DNA of 64,000 nt, from NCBI GenBank assembly GCA_963769585.1, contig CAVYMJ010000001.1, positions 805,754 to 869,753 on the forward strand, in the 5' to 3' direction. Below are positions 23,379 to 31,495 of this stretch, one piece after another. The translations under genes and the position numbers were made by a program. Source of the DNA: SSC3 sp963769585. Lineage in GTDB: Bacteria > Actinomycetota > Actinomycetes > Propionibacteriales > Nocardioidaceae. The notes below the pieces were generated by a model. That model was given only the letters and a program-made list of their open reading frames with translations. It was not told the origin of the DNA and made no database searches. The number at the start of each line of letters is the position of its first letter. Position 1 is the stretch's first letter.

Positions 23379-25514
23379 ATGCGCCGCAGGCGCCTTGATG
23401 ATGGAATCCCTGACATGCATCGACAGATCGCCGGCAAGCTCACCGGCCCCGTGACCAAGTGGGTCGTGCTGGCCCTGTGGCTGCTCGTCTTCGTAGGAGC
23501 CTCGCCGTTCGCCTCGAAGCTCATCGACGTGCAGAACAACGAGGCGTCGTCGTGGCTGCCCTCGAGCGCGGAGTCAACGAGGGCGCTGGAAAAGCTCACC
23601 CCCTTCCAGGACCCCGACTCGATTCCGACGGTGGTCGTCTACGAACGCAAGAGCGGACTCACCTCCGCTGACGTCGAGGCAGCCGGCCAGCACGCGTTGA
23701 AGTTCGCCACCCTCGACGGGGTCGAGGGTGAGGTACGTGGCCCCTTCCCGTCCGCTGACGGGCAGGCGCTGCAGACACTCGTGACGTTCAACTTCGGTGC
23801 CAACGGCTGGATGGAGATGCCGGACGTCGCCGACGAGCTACGTGACATCGCAGCCATCGACGGCGTGAGTGTGTACGTCAGCGGCGCGGGCGGCCAGGCT
23901 GCCGACGCCTCTGCGGTCTTCGAGGGGATCGACGGGACCTTGCTCTTCACCGCGCTGGGCATCGTGGTGCTCATCCTGCTGTTCACCTATCGGAGCCCTG
24001 TCCTATGGATCCTCCCGATCCTCTCCTCGGCGGTGGCGCTCTTCGTCTCCCAGGGCCTCATCTACTTCCTCGCGAAGTACGCCGACCTCACCGTCAACGG
24101 GCAGAGCCAGGCAATCCTCACGATCCTGGTCATCGGAGCGGGCACCGACTACGCCCTGCTCTTGGTAGCCCGCTACCGCGAGGAGCTGCGCCGTCACGCC
24201 GACCGGCACGAGGCGATGGCGTTCGCCCTGCACCGGGCCACGCCTGCGATCCTGGCCAGCGCCGCGACAGTGGTCGTCGGCATGCTCTGTCTGCTCTTCG
24301 CCGAGATGAACTCCACGGCCGGCCTCGGCCCAGTGGCCGCCATCGGGGTCGGGGTCACCTTCGCGGTGATGGTGACGCTGCTGCCGGCTCTGCTGGTCAT
24401 CTTCGGCCGGTGGATCTTCTGGCCCAAGCGCCCGGGTCTGGGCTCGGCCGAGCCCACCCAGGTCGGAATCTGGGCCAAGGTCGGCGAGCGCATCGCCGTA
24501 CGCCCTCGCGGGGTCTGGGTCGTCACTACCGGTCTGCTTGCAGTGGCCTGTGTCGGGATCCTCAGTCTCCAGACCGAAGGGCTCTCAACCGAGGACAGCT
24601 ACACCGAGGAGTTCCAGTCCATCACCGGTCAGAAGGTTCTGACCGAGCACGCTCTGGTCGACCAGTCGAACACGGTGATGGTGGTGGCCAACCAAGACCA
24701 CGCCGACGCCGTACGGCGGGCCATGCTGGGGGTCGACGGCGTCGGGCAGCCGTCGGAGCCTGTCTCGCAGGGTGGGGCTGCGTTCATCGAGGCCACGATC
24801 GACGGTGACGTCTCCTCGCGCGCCGCCTTCGACAAGGTCGAAGCGGTCCGTGACCGGGTCCATGCGGTGGAAGGCGCCGACGCGCTCGTCGGGGGCTGGT
24901 CGGCCGTCTACCTCGACTCCAAGACGGCCGCCAACCGGGACAACCTGGTGATCATCCCGATCATCCTGGTGATGGTGCTGCTGATCCTGATCGCGCTCCT
25001 TCGGGCAGTGACCGCTCCGCTCATCCTGCTTGGGACGGTGGTGCTGTCGTTCGGTGCGGCGCTGGGCATCTCTGCTCTGCTGTTCGACCACGTCTTCGGC
25101 TTCGCCGGGTCCGACCCAGGCTTCCCGTTGTTCGCCTTCGTGTTCCTGGTAGCGCTCGGCATCGACTACAACATCTTCCTGATGACCCGCGTCCGCGAGG
25201 AGGCGCTGACCCGAGGCACCCGTGCCGGTGCGCTGACGGCGTTGGCCTCGACCGGTGGAGTGATCACCTCGGCCGGCCTGGTGCTTGCTGCGACGTTCCT
25301 GGTGCTCGGCACCATCCCGTTGGTCTTCCTCGCGGAGTTGGGGATCACCGTGGCGCTCGGCATCCTGCTGGATACCTGGGTCGTACGGTCGGTGCTGGTC
25401 ACCGCGCTCAACCTCGACCTCGGGCGGGTCATCTGGTGGCCCAGCAACCTCTGGCTCAGGGCTGACGAGGAGACGGACTCCGAGGCCCCTGCGCAGGCTG
25501 CCCTGGTCGACTGA
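23379..25514 (+). CDS. MMPL/RND family transporter
   Basis: A 711-residue RND-superfamily protein with two repeats of one helix, an extracytoplasmic domain and five helices. Proton-relay motifs are GAGTDYALLLVARYREEL (about residue 255) and ALGIDYNIFLMTRVREE (about 595). MMPL proteins export lipids or small molecules in actinobacteria. The start ATG 23379 has AAGGGA at 23365-23370; an ATG at 23415 (MHRQIAGKLTGPVTKWVV) is the alternative and is closer to the usual N-terminus. No lipid synthesis gene is next to it, so the cargo is unknown. Confidence 0.92.
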   Translation: MRRRRLDDGIPDMHRQIAGKLTGPVTKWVVLALWLLVFVGASPFASKLIDVQNNEASSWLPSSAESTRALEKLTPFQDPDSIPTVVVYERKSGLTSADVEAAGQHALKFATLDGVEGEVRGPFPSADGQALQTLVTFNFGANGWMEMPDVADELRDIAAIDGVSVYVSGAGGQAADASAVFEGIDGTLLFTALGIVVLILLFTYRSPVLWILPILSSAVALFVSQGLIYFLAKYADLTVNGQSQAILTILVIGAGTDYALLLVARYREELRRHADRHEAMAFALHRATPAILASAATVVVGMLCLLFAEMNSTAGLGPVAAIGVGVTFAVMVTLLPALLVIFGRWIFWPKRPGLGSAEPTQVGIWAKVGERIAVRPRGVWVVTTGLLAVACVGILSLQTEGLSTEDSYTEEFQSITGQKVLTEHALVDQSNTVMVVANQDHADAVRRAMLGVDGVGQPSEPVSQGGAAFIEATIDGDVSSRAAFDKVEAVRDRVHAVEGADALVGGWSAVYLDSKTAANRDNLVIIPIILVMVLLILIALLRAVTAPLILLGTVVLSFGAALGISALLFDHVFGFAGSDPGFPLFAFVFLVALGIDYNIFLMTRVREEALTRGTRAGALTALASTGGVITSAGLVLAATFLVLGTIPLVFLAELGITVALGILLDTWVVRSVLVTALNLDLGRVIWWPSNLWLRADEETDSEAPAQAALVD

Positions 25515-25570
25515 ACGCGGGCAGGGGCCCTTCGCCGGCGGCGGGGTCCTTGCAATCCGGTGGCGGGACT

Positions 25571-25589
25571 GTGACAGTATCACTGTCAC
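25571..25589. promoter_or_regulatory. Operator-like palindrome in front of the acyl-CoA dehydrogenase gene
   Basis: GTGACAGTATCACTGTCAC has perfect 8-bp arms around ATC and ends 22 bp before the GTG start. Such palindromes are typical of TetR-family regulators of fatty acid and acyl-CoA genes. It overlaps the expected promoter, so repression is the likely mode. No TetR gene is in the window. Confidence 0.72.
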
Positions 25590-25611
25590 TGTTAGCAAGC
25601 TGGAGGAATCC

Positions 25612-26802
25612 GTGGACTTCGACCTTCCCGACACAGCGCTCGCCGTCAAGGAGGGCGTCGCCGCGGTGGCGGCCAGGTACGACCACGCCTACTGGTCGCG
25701 CTGCGACCACGAGCACCGGTTTCCTATCGAGGTCTTCTCCGACCTTGCCGACGGTGGCTGGTTCGGGCTGACTGTTCCGACCGAGTACGGCGGTGGCGGC
25801 CAGGGCCTTCTGGAGCTCGCCGTAGCGAACGAGACGCTGGCCGCCTCCGGTGGCACTGCCGGCACCTTCTTCTACATCACGACCCCTGGCTTCGGCGCGA
25901 TGACGTTGACCCGCCACGGCAACGACGAGCAGAAGCAGCGGCTGCTGCCGGGGCTGGCTGCCGGGGAGCTTCAGTTCTGCCTGGCCCTTACCGAGCCCGA
26001 CGCGGGCAGCAACGCCATCGAGATCACCACGAGCGCGCGCCCCGACCCGGGATCGGCCTCGGGAGACTTCTTGATCAAGGGCCAGAAGATCTGGATCTCG
26101 AACGTCGAGCGGGCCGACTGGATGGTCGCGGTCACCCGCACCATCCCCGCGGCCGAGGCGGCGCCACGGACCAACGGCTTCACCCTCTTCCTGGTCGACG
26201 TGAAGGAGGCGCTGGCCGCGGGAACCCTGTCTTACTCTCCGATCCCCAAGCTGGGCAGCAACATCCTGCAGTCGAGCCAGGTCTTCTTCGACGACGTACG
26301 CGTCCCCGCGGCGAACATCATCGGCCAGGTCGACGCCGGCTTCTCTGTCCTTTGGGACGTCCTCAATCCGGAACGGATCCTCGCTGCGGCTGGTGGCGTC
26401 GGAGCGGCGGAGGCAGCTCTCGAGGTCGCGTCCCGGTACGCCCGCGAGCGTGAGGTCTTCGGGCGGCCGATCGGCGCGAACCAGGCCATCCAGTTCCCCT
26501 TGGCGCAGATTAGGGCCAAGACCGAGCTCGCCCGGTTGATGACCTACAAGGCTGCGTGGCTCTTCGACCAGGGTCGGCCCTGCGGTAACGAGGCGAATGT
26601 CGCCAAGCTGACCGGCGCGCAGGTCGCGTGGGAGGCAGCCGACCAGGCCTTCCAGACGTTGGGAGGCATGGCGTACTCCAAGGAGTACCCGGTGGAGCGG
26701 CTGTTCCGAGACGCTCGGATCGGCAGGAACATCCCCGTCTCCGAACAGCTGGTCCTGGCCCACATCGGTACGTCGATGCTGGGACTGCCGAAGAGCTACT
26801 GA
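25612..26802 (+). CDS. Acyl-CoA dehydrogenase
   Basis: A 396-residue FAD-dependent acyl-CoA dehydrogenase for the first step of beta-oxidation or a related acyl-CoA oxidation. Motifs: FCLALTEPDAGSNAIEITT (FAD/substrate loop), KIWISNVERADWMVA, DVRVPAANIIGQ, PERILAAAGGVGAAEAALE, REVFGRPIGANQAIQFPLAQ, and GGMAYSKEYPVERLFRDARI, which holds the likely catalytic Glu. The start GTG 25612 follows TGGAGGA; an open frame back to 25285 overlaps the MMPL gene and is a shadow. Regulation probably acts through the palindrome at 25571-25589. Confidence 0.94.
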   Translation: MDFDLPDTALAVKEGVAAVAARYDHAYWSRCDHEHRFPIEVFSDLADGGWFGLTVPTEYGGGGQGLLELAVANETLAASGGTAGTFFYITTPGFGAMTLTRHGNDEQKQRLLPGLAAGELQFCLALTEPDAGSNAIEITTSARPDPGSASGDFLIKGQKIWISNVERADWMVAVTRTIPAAEAAPRTNGFTLFLVDVKEALAAGTLSYSPIPKLGSNILQSSQVFFDDVRVPAANIIGQVDAGFSVLWDVLNPERILAAAGGVGAAEAALEVASRYAREREVFGRPIGANQAIQFPLAQIRAKTELARLMTYKAAWLFDQGRPCGNEANVAKLTGAQVAWEAADQAFQTLGGMAYSKEYPVERLFRDARIGRNIPVSEQLVLAHIGTSMLGLPKSY

Positions 26803-26830
26803 CCCCAGCTCCACTCCAGCGCCGGAACAC

Positions 26831-26862
26831 AAGAGCCCGGTCGCGTCCGCAACCGGGCTCTT
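26831..26862. terminator. Terminator between the acyl-CoA dehydrogenase gene and katG
   Basis: Arms AAGAGCCCGGT and ACCGGGCTCTT (11 bp, perfect) enclose a 10-base loop. The genes on both sides converge here, and A/T-rich outer ends let it act on both strands. Confidence 0.85.
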
Positions 26863-26874
26863 CGTGCCTGAGGA

Positions 26875-29103
26875 TCAGACCAGGTCGTAACGATCGAGGT
26901 TCATCACCTTGTTCCACGCCGCCACGAAGTCGCCCACGAACTTCTCCTCGCAGTCGTCGCTCGCGTACACCTCCGCCAGAGCGCGCAGCTCAGAGTTCGA
27001 ACCGAAGACGAGGTCGACCCGGCTGCCGGTCCACTTGACCTCGCCGGTGGCGATGTCGCGTCCCTCGAACGTCTCCTCCGCTTCGGACGTTGCCTGCCAC
27101 TGCGTGCCCAGGTCGAGGAGGTTCACGAAGAAGTCGGTGGTCAGTGCCCCGGGCCGCGCGGTGAGGACGCCGATCGGGGACTGGCTCGTGTTCGCGCTCA
27201 GGACCCGAAGCCCGCCCACCAGCACCGTCAGCTCAGGCGCGCTCAGCGTCAGCAGGTTCGCCCGGTCGAGCAGCAGGTACTCCGCCGGTAGCCGGTGTCC
27301 CTTCCCGAGGTAGTTGCGGAACCCGTCGGCGGACGGCTCCAGCGGGGCGAACGCCTCGACGTCGGTCTGCTCCTGGGTGGCGTCGGTGCGCCCGGGGGTG
27401 AAGGGCACCACCACGTTGTGACCGGCGTTCTTGGCGGCCTGCTCGACGGCCGCGCATCCGGCCAGGACGATCAGGTCGGCCAGCGAGATCCGCTTGCTGC
27501 CGGTCTGCGCGGTGTTGAAGGCCTCTTGGACGCCCGCAAGAGCGCGCAGCACGGTCGACAGCTCGTCGGGGTCGTTGACCTCCCAGCCGTTCTGTGGCTC
27601 GAGGCGAACGCGCGCCCCGTTCGCTCCGCCGCGCTTGTCGCTGCCCCGGAACGTCGAGGCGGACGCCCAAGCCGTCGACACCAGCTGGGAGACCGATAGC
27701 CCCGCGGAGAGGACCCGGTCCTTGAGCGCACTGATGTCATCGTCGTCGACCAGCTCATGGTCGAGCTCGGGCACGGGGTCCTGCCAGAGCAGCCTCTCCT
27801 GGGGGACCAGCGGCCCGAGGTAGCGCGCGATCGGCCCCATGTCGCGGTGGGTCAGCTTGAACCACGCCCGGGCGAAGGCGTCGGCGAGCTCTTCGGGGTG
27901 CTCCAGGAATCGTCGGGAGATCGGCTCGTAGACAGGGTCCACGCGCAGCGCGAGGTCCGTCGTGGCCATCATCGGCGCGTGCGCCAGCGACGGGTCGTGG
28001 GCGTCCGGCACGGAGCCCGCTCCGGCGCCACCGGTCGGCGTCCACTGGGCCGCACCTGCGGGGCTCGTCGTCAGCTCCCACTCGAAGCCGAACAGGGTCT
28101 CGAAGTAGCTGTTGTCCCAGCTCACCGGCGTGGGCGTCCAGGCACCCTCGAGACCGCTGGTGATCGTGTCGACGCCCTTGCCGGTGCGGTAGGTGTTCCG
28201 CCAGCCGAGCCCCTGCTCGGCCAGGGGCGCACCCTCGGGCTCCGGGCCGATGTGGTCGCTCGGGTCGGCAGCGCCGTGGGTCTTGCCGAACGTATGCCCG
28301 CCGGCGATGAGGGCAACGGTCTCCTCGTCGTCCATCGCCATCCGGCGGAAGGTCTCGCGGATGTCCCGCGCTGAGGAGAGCGGGTCCGCGTTGCCGTTGG
28401 GCCCCTCCGGGTTCACGTAGATCAAGCCCATCTGGACCGCAGCCAGCGGGGTCTCGAGCTCACGGTCGCCGGTGTAGCGCTCGTCGCCCAGCCAAGTGTC
28501 CTCGGGACCCCAGTAGACGTCCTCGTCGGGCTCCCAGACGTCAGGCCGACCGCCGGCGAAGCCGAAGGTCTTGAACCCCATCGACTCCAGGGCGCAGTTT
28601 CCCGCGAAGACCATCAGGTCGGCCCACGAGAGCTTCTGGCCGTACTTCTTCTTCACCGGCCACAGCAGCCGGCGAGCCTTGTCCAGGCTCGCGTTGTCGG
28701 GCCAGCTGTTCAGTGGCGCGAACCGCTGTTGTCCGGCCCCGGCTCCGCCACGGCCGTCACTGATGCGGTACGTGCCGGCGCTGTGCCACGCCATCCGGAT
28801 GAAGAAGGGCCCGTAGTGGCCGTAGTCGGCCGGCCACCAGTCCTGGGAGGTCGTCATCACGGCCTCGATGTCGCGGCGCACGTCCTCGAGGTCGAGGGTC
28901 TTGAACGCCGCGGCGTAGTCGAACTCCTCACCTAAGGGGTTGGCCACGGGCGGGTTCTTGCGAAGGATCTTGAGGTTGAGCTGGTTGGGCCACCATTCGC
29001 GGTTACCGGCTCCCTCCGTTGGGTGTGAGGGGCGCGCTACCGGGCACCGGGCTTCGCTCTCCTCGTTCATCTCTCCAACGACTGCATCGGGACTGTCAGA
29101 CAC
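26875..29103 (-). CDS. katG: Catalase-peroxidase
   Basis: A 742-residue bifunctional haem catalase-peroxidase that removes hydrogen peroxide. The distal pocket RMAWHSAGTYR (Trp and His about residues 102-105), the Tyr of LIYVNPEGP (about 228) and the Met of FRRMAMDDE (about 254) form the Trp-Tyr-Met adduct that catalase activity needs. The proximal haem histidine is in GGHTFGKTHGA (about 270). The second, haem-free half is complete, so the length is normal. It lies 30 bp after furA on the same strand, the classic peroxide-responsive furA-katG pair. Confidence 0.97.
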   Translation of the reverse strand: MSDSPDAVVGEMNEESEARCPVARPSHPTEGAGNREWWPNQLNLKILRKNPPVANPLGEEFDYAAAFKTLDLEDVRRDIEAVMTTSQDWWPADYGHYGPFFIRMAWHSAGTYRISDGRGGAGAGQQRFAPLNSWPDNASLDKARRLLWPVKKKYGQKLSWADLMVFAGNCALESMGFKTFGFAGGRPDVWEPDEDVYWGPEDTWLGDERYTGDRELETPLAAVQMGLIYVNPEGPNGNADPLSSARDIRETFRRMAMDDEETVALIAGGHTFGKTHGAADPSDHIGPEPEGAPLAEQGLGWRNTYRTGKGVDTITSGLEGAWTPTPVSWDNSYFETLFGFEWELTTSPAGAAQWTPTGGAGAGSVPDAHDPSLAHAPMMATTDLALRVDPVYEPISRRFLEHPEELADAFARAWFKLTHRDMGPIARYLGPLVPQERLLWQDPVPELDHELVDDDDISALKDRVLSAGLSVSQLVSTAWASASTFRGSDKRGGANGARVRLEPQNGWEVNDPDELSTVLRALAGVQEAFNTAQTGSKRISLADLIVLAGCAAVEQAAKNAGHNVVVPFTPGRTDATQEQTDVEAFAPLEPSADGFRNYLGKGHRLPAEYLLLDRANLLTLSAPELTVLVGGLRVLSANTSQSPIGVLTARPGALTTDFFVNLLDLGTQWQATSEAEETFEGRDIATGEVKWTGSRVDLVFGSNSELRALAEVYASDDCEEKFVGDFVAAWNKVMNLDRYDLV

Positions 29104-29133
29104 GGGAATCCTTCCGGGGATCTTCAGGCGGGG

Positions 29134-29565
29134 TCAGGAACTCTTGGCGGTGGCGCAGGCGGGGCAGGTGCCCCAGTAGACGACCTCGGCCTCGTCGATC
29201 GTGAAGCCGTTGTCGTGGGAGGCGGTCAGGCAGGGCGTGTGGCCCACGGCGCAGTCGACGTCGGCCACGACACCACAGGACCGGCAGACGACGTGATGGT
29301 GGTTGTCCTCGACTCGCGCTTCGTAGCGCGCCACGGAGCCGGACGGCTGGATCCGCCGGACCAGGCCGGCGGAGGTCAGCACCCGCAGCACGTCGTACAC
29401 GGCTTGGTGGGACACCTCGCCGAGGTCTGCGCGCACTGCGCCGATGATCGAGTCGGTGTCAGCGTGCGGGTAGACGTTCACCGCGTTGAGCACGGCCAGC
29501 CGAGGGCGCGTCACACGCAGAGCAGCCGCGCGCAGCAGGCGTTCGTACTCAGACGTGGGGGGCAC
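29134..29565 (-). CDS. furA: Fur-family peroxide-sensing repressor FurA
   Basis: A 143-residue Fur-family regulator. The winged helix includes RLAVLNAVNVYPHADTDSII and HQAVYDVLRVLTSAGLVRRI. The metal sites are visible: ARVEDNHHHVVCRSCG with CxxC, and the second pair in WGTCPACATAK. In actinobacteria FurA represses itself and katG and is released by metal-catalysed oxidation. The chosen start is GTG 29565 (VPPTSEYERLL); the frame is open to 29682 but that extension covers the promoter region. The mRNA may be leaderless, since no clear ribosome site is seen. Confidence 0.94.
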   Translation of the reverse strand: MPPTSEYERLLRAAALRVTRPRLAVLNAVNVYPHADTDSIIGAVRADLGEVSHQAVYDVLRVLTSAGLVRRIQPSGSVARYEARVEDNHHHVVCRSCGVVADVDCAVGHTPCLTASHDNGFTIDEAEVVYWGTCPACATAKSS

Positions 29566-29586
29566 GTCTCGCAGTCTGTGCCAGTT

Positions 29587-29603
29587 TCTTGAACGAGTCA
29601 AGA
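29587..29603. promoter_or_regulatory. Putative FurA operator
   Basis: TCTTGA-N5-TCAAGA, a 6-bp inverted repeat in an otherwise G+C-rich stretch, lies 22 bp before the furA GTG. On the furA strand TTGACT within it could serve as a -35. Position and A/T content fit autoregulation; the assignment is inference. Confidence 0.5.
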
Positions 29604-29668
29604 TCGGAGTGGGACTGTCGGGGCGGATCTCCCCAGGCTCCAGCTGCGCTCGCTCGGCTGGAACTGCA

Positions 29669-29701
29669 AAACCGCAGGTCACGGGAGGTGACCTGCGGTT
29701 T
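29669..29701 (-). terminator. Terminator after tRNA-Phe
   Basis: Perfect 14-bp arms AAACCGCAGGTCAC and complement around a 5-base loop, read on the minus strand into TTTTG. It begins 7 bases past the 3' end of the tRNA-Phe gene. Confidence 0.85.
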
Positions 29702-29707
29702 CGGGTG

Positions 29708-29781
29708 TGGCCAGGGGCGGGGTCGAACCGCCGACCTTCCGATTTTCAGTCGGACGCTCGTACCAACTGAGCTACCTGGCC
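29708..29781 (-). tRNA. tRNA-Phe (GAA)
   Basis: A 74-base cloverleaf: acceptor GGCCAGG/CCTGGCC, D arm GCTC-GAGC, anticodon stem TCCGA-TCGGA with loop CTGAAAA (anticodon GAA), T arm GGCGG-TTCGACC-CCGCC, discriminator A. CCA is not encoded. It is followed by a strong terminator. Confidence 0.97.
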
Positions 29782-29828
29782 GGGCCGGGGTGACTCTACC
29801 GGACCGGCCAGGGCTTGCTGAAATCGGC

Positions 29829-30425
29829 TCAGGACGCGGTGACGACCTCGTCGTGGTCGAGCCGGGGGAGGCGGTCGAACCAAGCGTCGGCGGCCGGGTG
29901 GCCGATGTTCACCACGAGGATGGACTTGAGGCTGGTGTCGCGGAAGAGGTCCTCATCGAGCGCGGGAGCGTCGAAGCCACCCATCGGGCCGGCGGCCAAC
30001 CCGGCCGCCCGTACGCCGAGCAGGAAGTAGCCGGCCTGCAGGGCGGCGTTGAACCGGGCCGCGGCCTCTCGGGCGACCTCGTCGGCGAAGAGCGACGCGG
30101 CGCCTGGGAAGTGCGGGAAGGTCCGGTCCAGGTTCTCGTGGAAGTTCGAGTCGGCGGCGAGCACGGCGACCAGGGGTGCCCTCGCGGTCTTCTCGCGGTT
30201 GCCCTCGCTCAGGTGCTTGAGCAGCCGTTCGCGGGACTCGCCCTGACGGACCAGGTGGATCCGCAGGGGCTGGCCGTTCAGGGCTGTCGGGCCGTACTTC
30301 ACCAGGTCGTAGATCGCGGCGATCTGGTCGTCGCTGACCGGCTCGTCGGTGAAGGAGTTGGCAGTGCGGGCCTCTCGGAAGAGGAGATCCTGGGCGTCGG
30401 GGTCGAGGTGTAGGCGCGGGTTCAT
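29829..30425 (-). CDS. Nitroreductase family protein (malonic semialdehyde reductase/RutE type)
   Basis: A 198-residue FMN-dependent reductase. The sequence FREARTANSFTDEPVSDDQI, KYGPTALNGQPLRIHLV, RFNAALQAGYFLLGVRAAGL and GPMGGFDAPALDEDLF matches the RutE/HadB-like subgroup, which reduces malonic semialdehyde and similar compounds. No rut pyrimidine genes are near, so the substrate is open. The gene sits between tRNA-Asp and tRNA-Phe on the same strand. Its upstream region contains repeats that suggest its own regulation. Confidence 0.88.
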   Translation of the reverse strand: MNPRLHLDPDAQDLLFREARTANSFTDEPVSDDQIAAIYDLVKYGPTALNGQPLRIHLVRQGESRERLLKHLSEGNREKTARAPLVAVLAADSNFHENLDRTFPHFPGAASLFADEVAREAAARFNAALQAGYFLLGVRAAGLAAGPMGGFDAPALDEDLFRDTSLKSILVVNIGHPAADAWFDRLPRLDHDEVVTAS

Positions 30426-30434
30426 GATTGTAGG

Positions 30435-30479
30435 AACAACATTTGACTCAACAACATTCCCCGTTATGCGTGAGTCAAA
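30435..30479. promoter_or_regulatory. Repeat-rich control region of the nitroreductase gene
   Basis: Two direct copies of AACAACATT lie at 30435-30443 and 30451-30459, 16 bp apart, and an inverted repeat TTTGACTCA/TGAGTCAAA lies at 30442-30450 and 30471-30479. The region is clearly A/T-richer than its surroundings and ends 9 bp from the start codon. It looks like promoter plus operator; the regulator is not known. Confidence 0.55.
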
Positions 30480-30484
30480 GCAAA

Positions 30485-30512
30485 ACGCTCCACACCAACT
30501 GGTGTGGAGCGT
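30485..30512 (-). terminator. Terminator after tRNA-Asp
   Basis: Arms ACGCTCCACACC and GGTGTGGAGCGT (12 bp, perfect) enclose AACT; on the minus strand it runs into TTTGCTTT. It starts 2 bases after the encoded CCA of tRNA-Asp, and so separates the tRNA from the nitroreductase gene. Confidence 0.88.
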
Positions 30513-30514
30513 GC

Positions 30515-30591
30515 TGGCGACCCCGACGGGACTCGAACCCGCGGCCTCCGCCGTGACAGGGCGGCGCGCTAACCAACTGCGCTACGGGGCC
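30515..30591 (-). tRNA. tRNA-Asp (GTC)
   Basis: A 77-base gene including encoded CCA: acceptor GGCCCCG/CGGGGTC with discriminator G, D loop AGTTGGTTA, anticodon loop CTGTCAC (GTC), T arm GCGGG-TTCGAGT-CCCGT. Confidence 0.97.
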
Positions 30592-30672
30592 TCGCTTTTT
30601 CACTTCCTCAAGCGCAGGAACTCTAACAGTCCGCGCTTCTTTGTCCGAATCGAGCCTCGGCTGAGAACGGAG

Positions 30673-30745
30673 CACCCCCAACGGGATTCGAACCCGTGCT
30701 ACCGCCGTGAAAGGGCGGGGTCCTGGGCCGCTAGACGATGGGGGC
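30673..30745 (-). tRNA. tRNA-Glu (TTC)
   Basis: A 73-base gene: acceptor GCCCCCA/TGGGGGT, anticodon stem CCGCC-GGCGG with loop CTTTCAC (TTC), T arm ACGGG-TTCGAAT-CCCGT. CCA is not encoded. With tRNA-Asp and tRNA-Phe downstream it forms the Glu-Asp-Phe set common in actinobacteria. Confidence 0.97.
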
Positions 30746-30824
30746 TCAACCCTGGTCAGGGACCGCACAACTATAGGGTGCCCGCCGTTGCCCGACAAAA
30801 TCGAAACCACGGGACAATGGCGGC

Positions 30825-31175
30825 GTGATCGAGATGAACCGCGCGAGGTTCGAAGAGCTGGTCAGCGACGCGCTCGACGCCATCCCGCCCGAGCTGACGG
30901 CGCTGATCGACAACGTGGTCGTCCTCGTCGAGGACGAGGCCCCGGCCGACGATCCGCACCTGCTCGGCCTGTACGACGGCGTGGCGCTCACCGAGCGCGG
31001 CGCCGGCTACAGCATGGTCGCTCCGGACCGCATCACGATCTATCGCAACCCGACGCTGGCCATCTGTGACACCGACGCCGACGTCGTGGACGAGGTCGGC
31101 ATCACCGTCGTACACGAGATCGCGCATCACTTCGGCATCGACGATGCCCGGCTGCACGACCTCGGCTACGCCTGA
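30825..31175 (+). CDS. Metallopeptidase family (zincin-like) protein
   Basis: A 116-residue protein with the zinc motif HEIAHHFGID near the C-terminus (about residue 99), preceded by TVVHEIAHH. The N-terminal MIEMNRARFEELVSDALDAIPPEL and the segment DNVVVLVEDEAP are typical of this small family of uncharacterised actinobacterial zincins found beside tRNA-Glu. The start GTG 30825 is used; an ATG follows three codons later. It converges with crcB and overlaps it by 10 bases. Proteolysis has not been shown for the family as far as I know. Confidence 0.87.
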   Translation: MIEMNRARFEELVSDALDAIPPELTALIDNVVVLVEDEAPADDPHLLGLYDGVALTERGAGYSMVAPDRITIYRNPTLAICDTDADVVDEVGITVVHEIAHHFGIDDARLHDLGYA

Positions 31176-31495
31176 GCCAGCACGAAGCCGACCGTGCACG
31201 CGGCAAGGGAGAGGCCGACAGTCAGCACGGCGTAGGTCGTACCCGTGCGCGGCCCGTGAGCATGGGACTGCACCACGAACGCGGAGTACGTCGTCAGTCC
31301 GCCGCAGAGTCCTGTGCCCAGCAGGGCGAACCCGGAGCCAGACAGTGAGAGGGCGGAGAGCACCCCCAGCAGGAGCGAGCCGGCCACGTTGGCGACCAGC
31401 GTCCCCCACGGCATCCGATCGTCCAGCAGGTGGCCCGCGAGGAAGCGAAGCGGTGCTCCCACGGCCGCCCCCAAAGCCACCAGCAGGACCGTCAT
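31166..31495 (-). CDS. crcB: Fluoride channel subunit CrcB/Fluc (second copy)
   Basis: A 109-residue four-helix fluoride exporter subunit: GAAVGAPLRFLAGHLL, MPWGTLVANVAGSLLLGVLS with the pore Asn, and LLGTGLCGGLTTYSAFVVQS with Phe in the final position of the Phe-box motif. The start ATG 31495 overlaps the stop of the first crcB (ATGA), so the pair are coupled and very likely form a heteromer, as in many actinobacteria. Confidence 0.93.
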   Translation of the reverse strand: MTVLLVALGAAVGAPLRFLAGHLLDDRMPWGTLVANVAGSLLLGVLSALSLSGSGFALLGTGLCGGLTTYSAFVVQSHAHGPRTGTTYAVLTVGLSLAACTVGFVLAQA

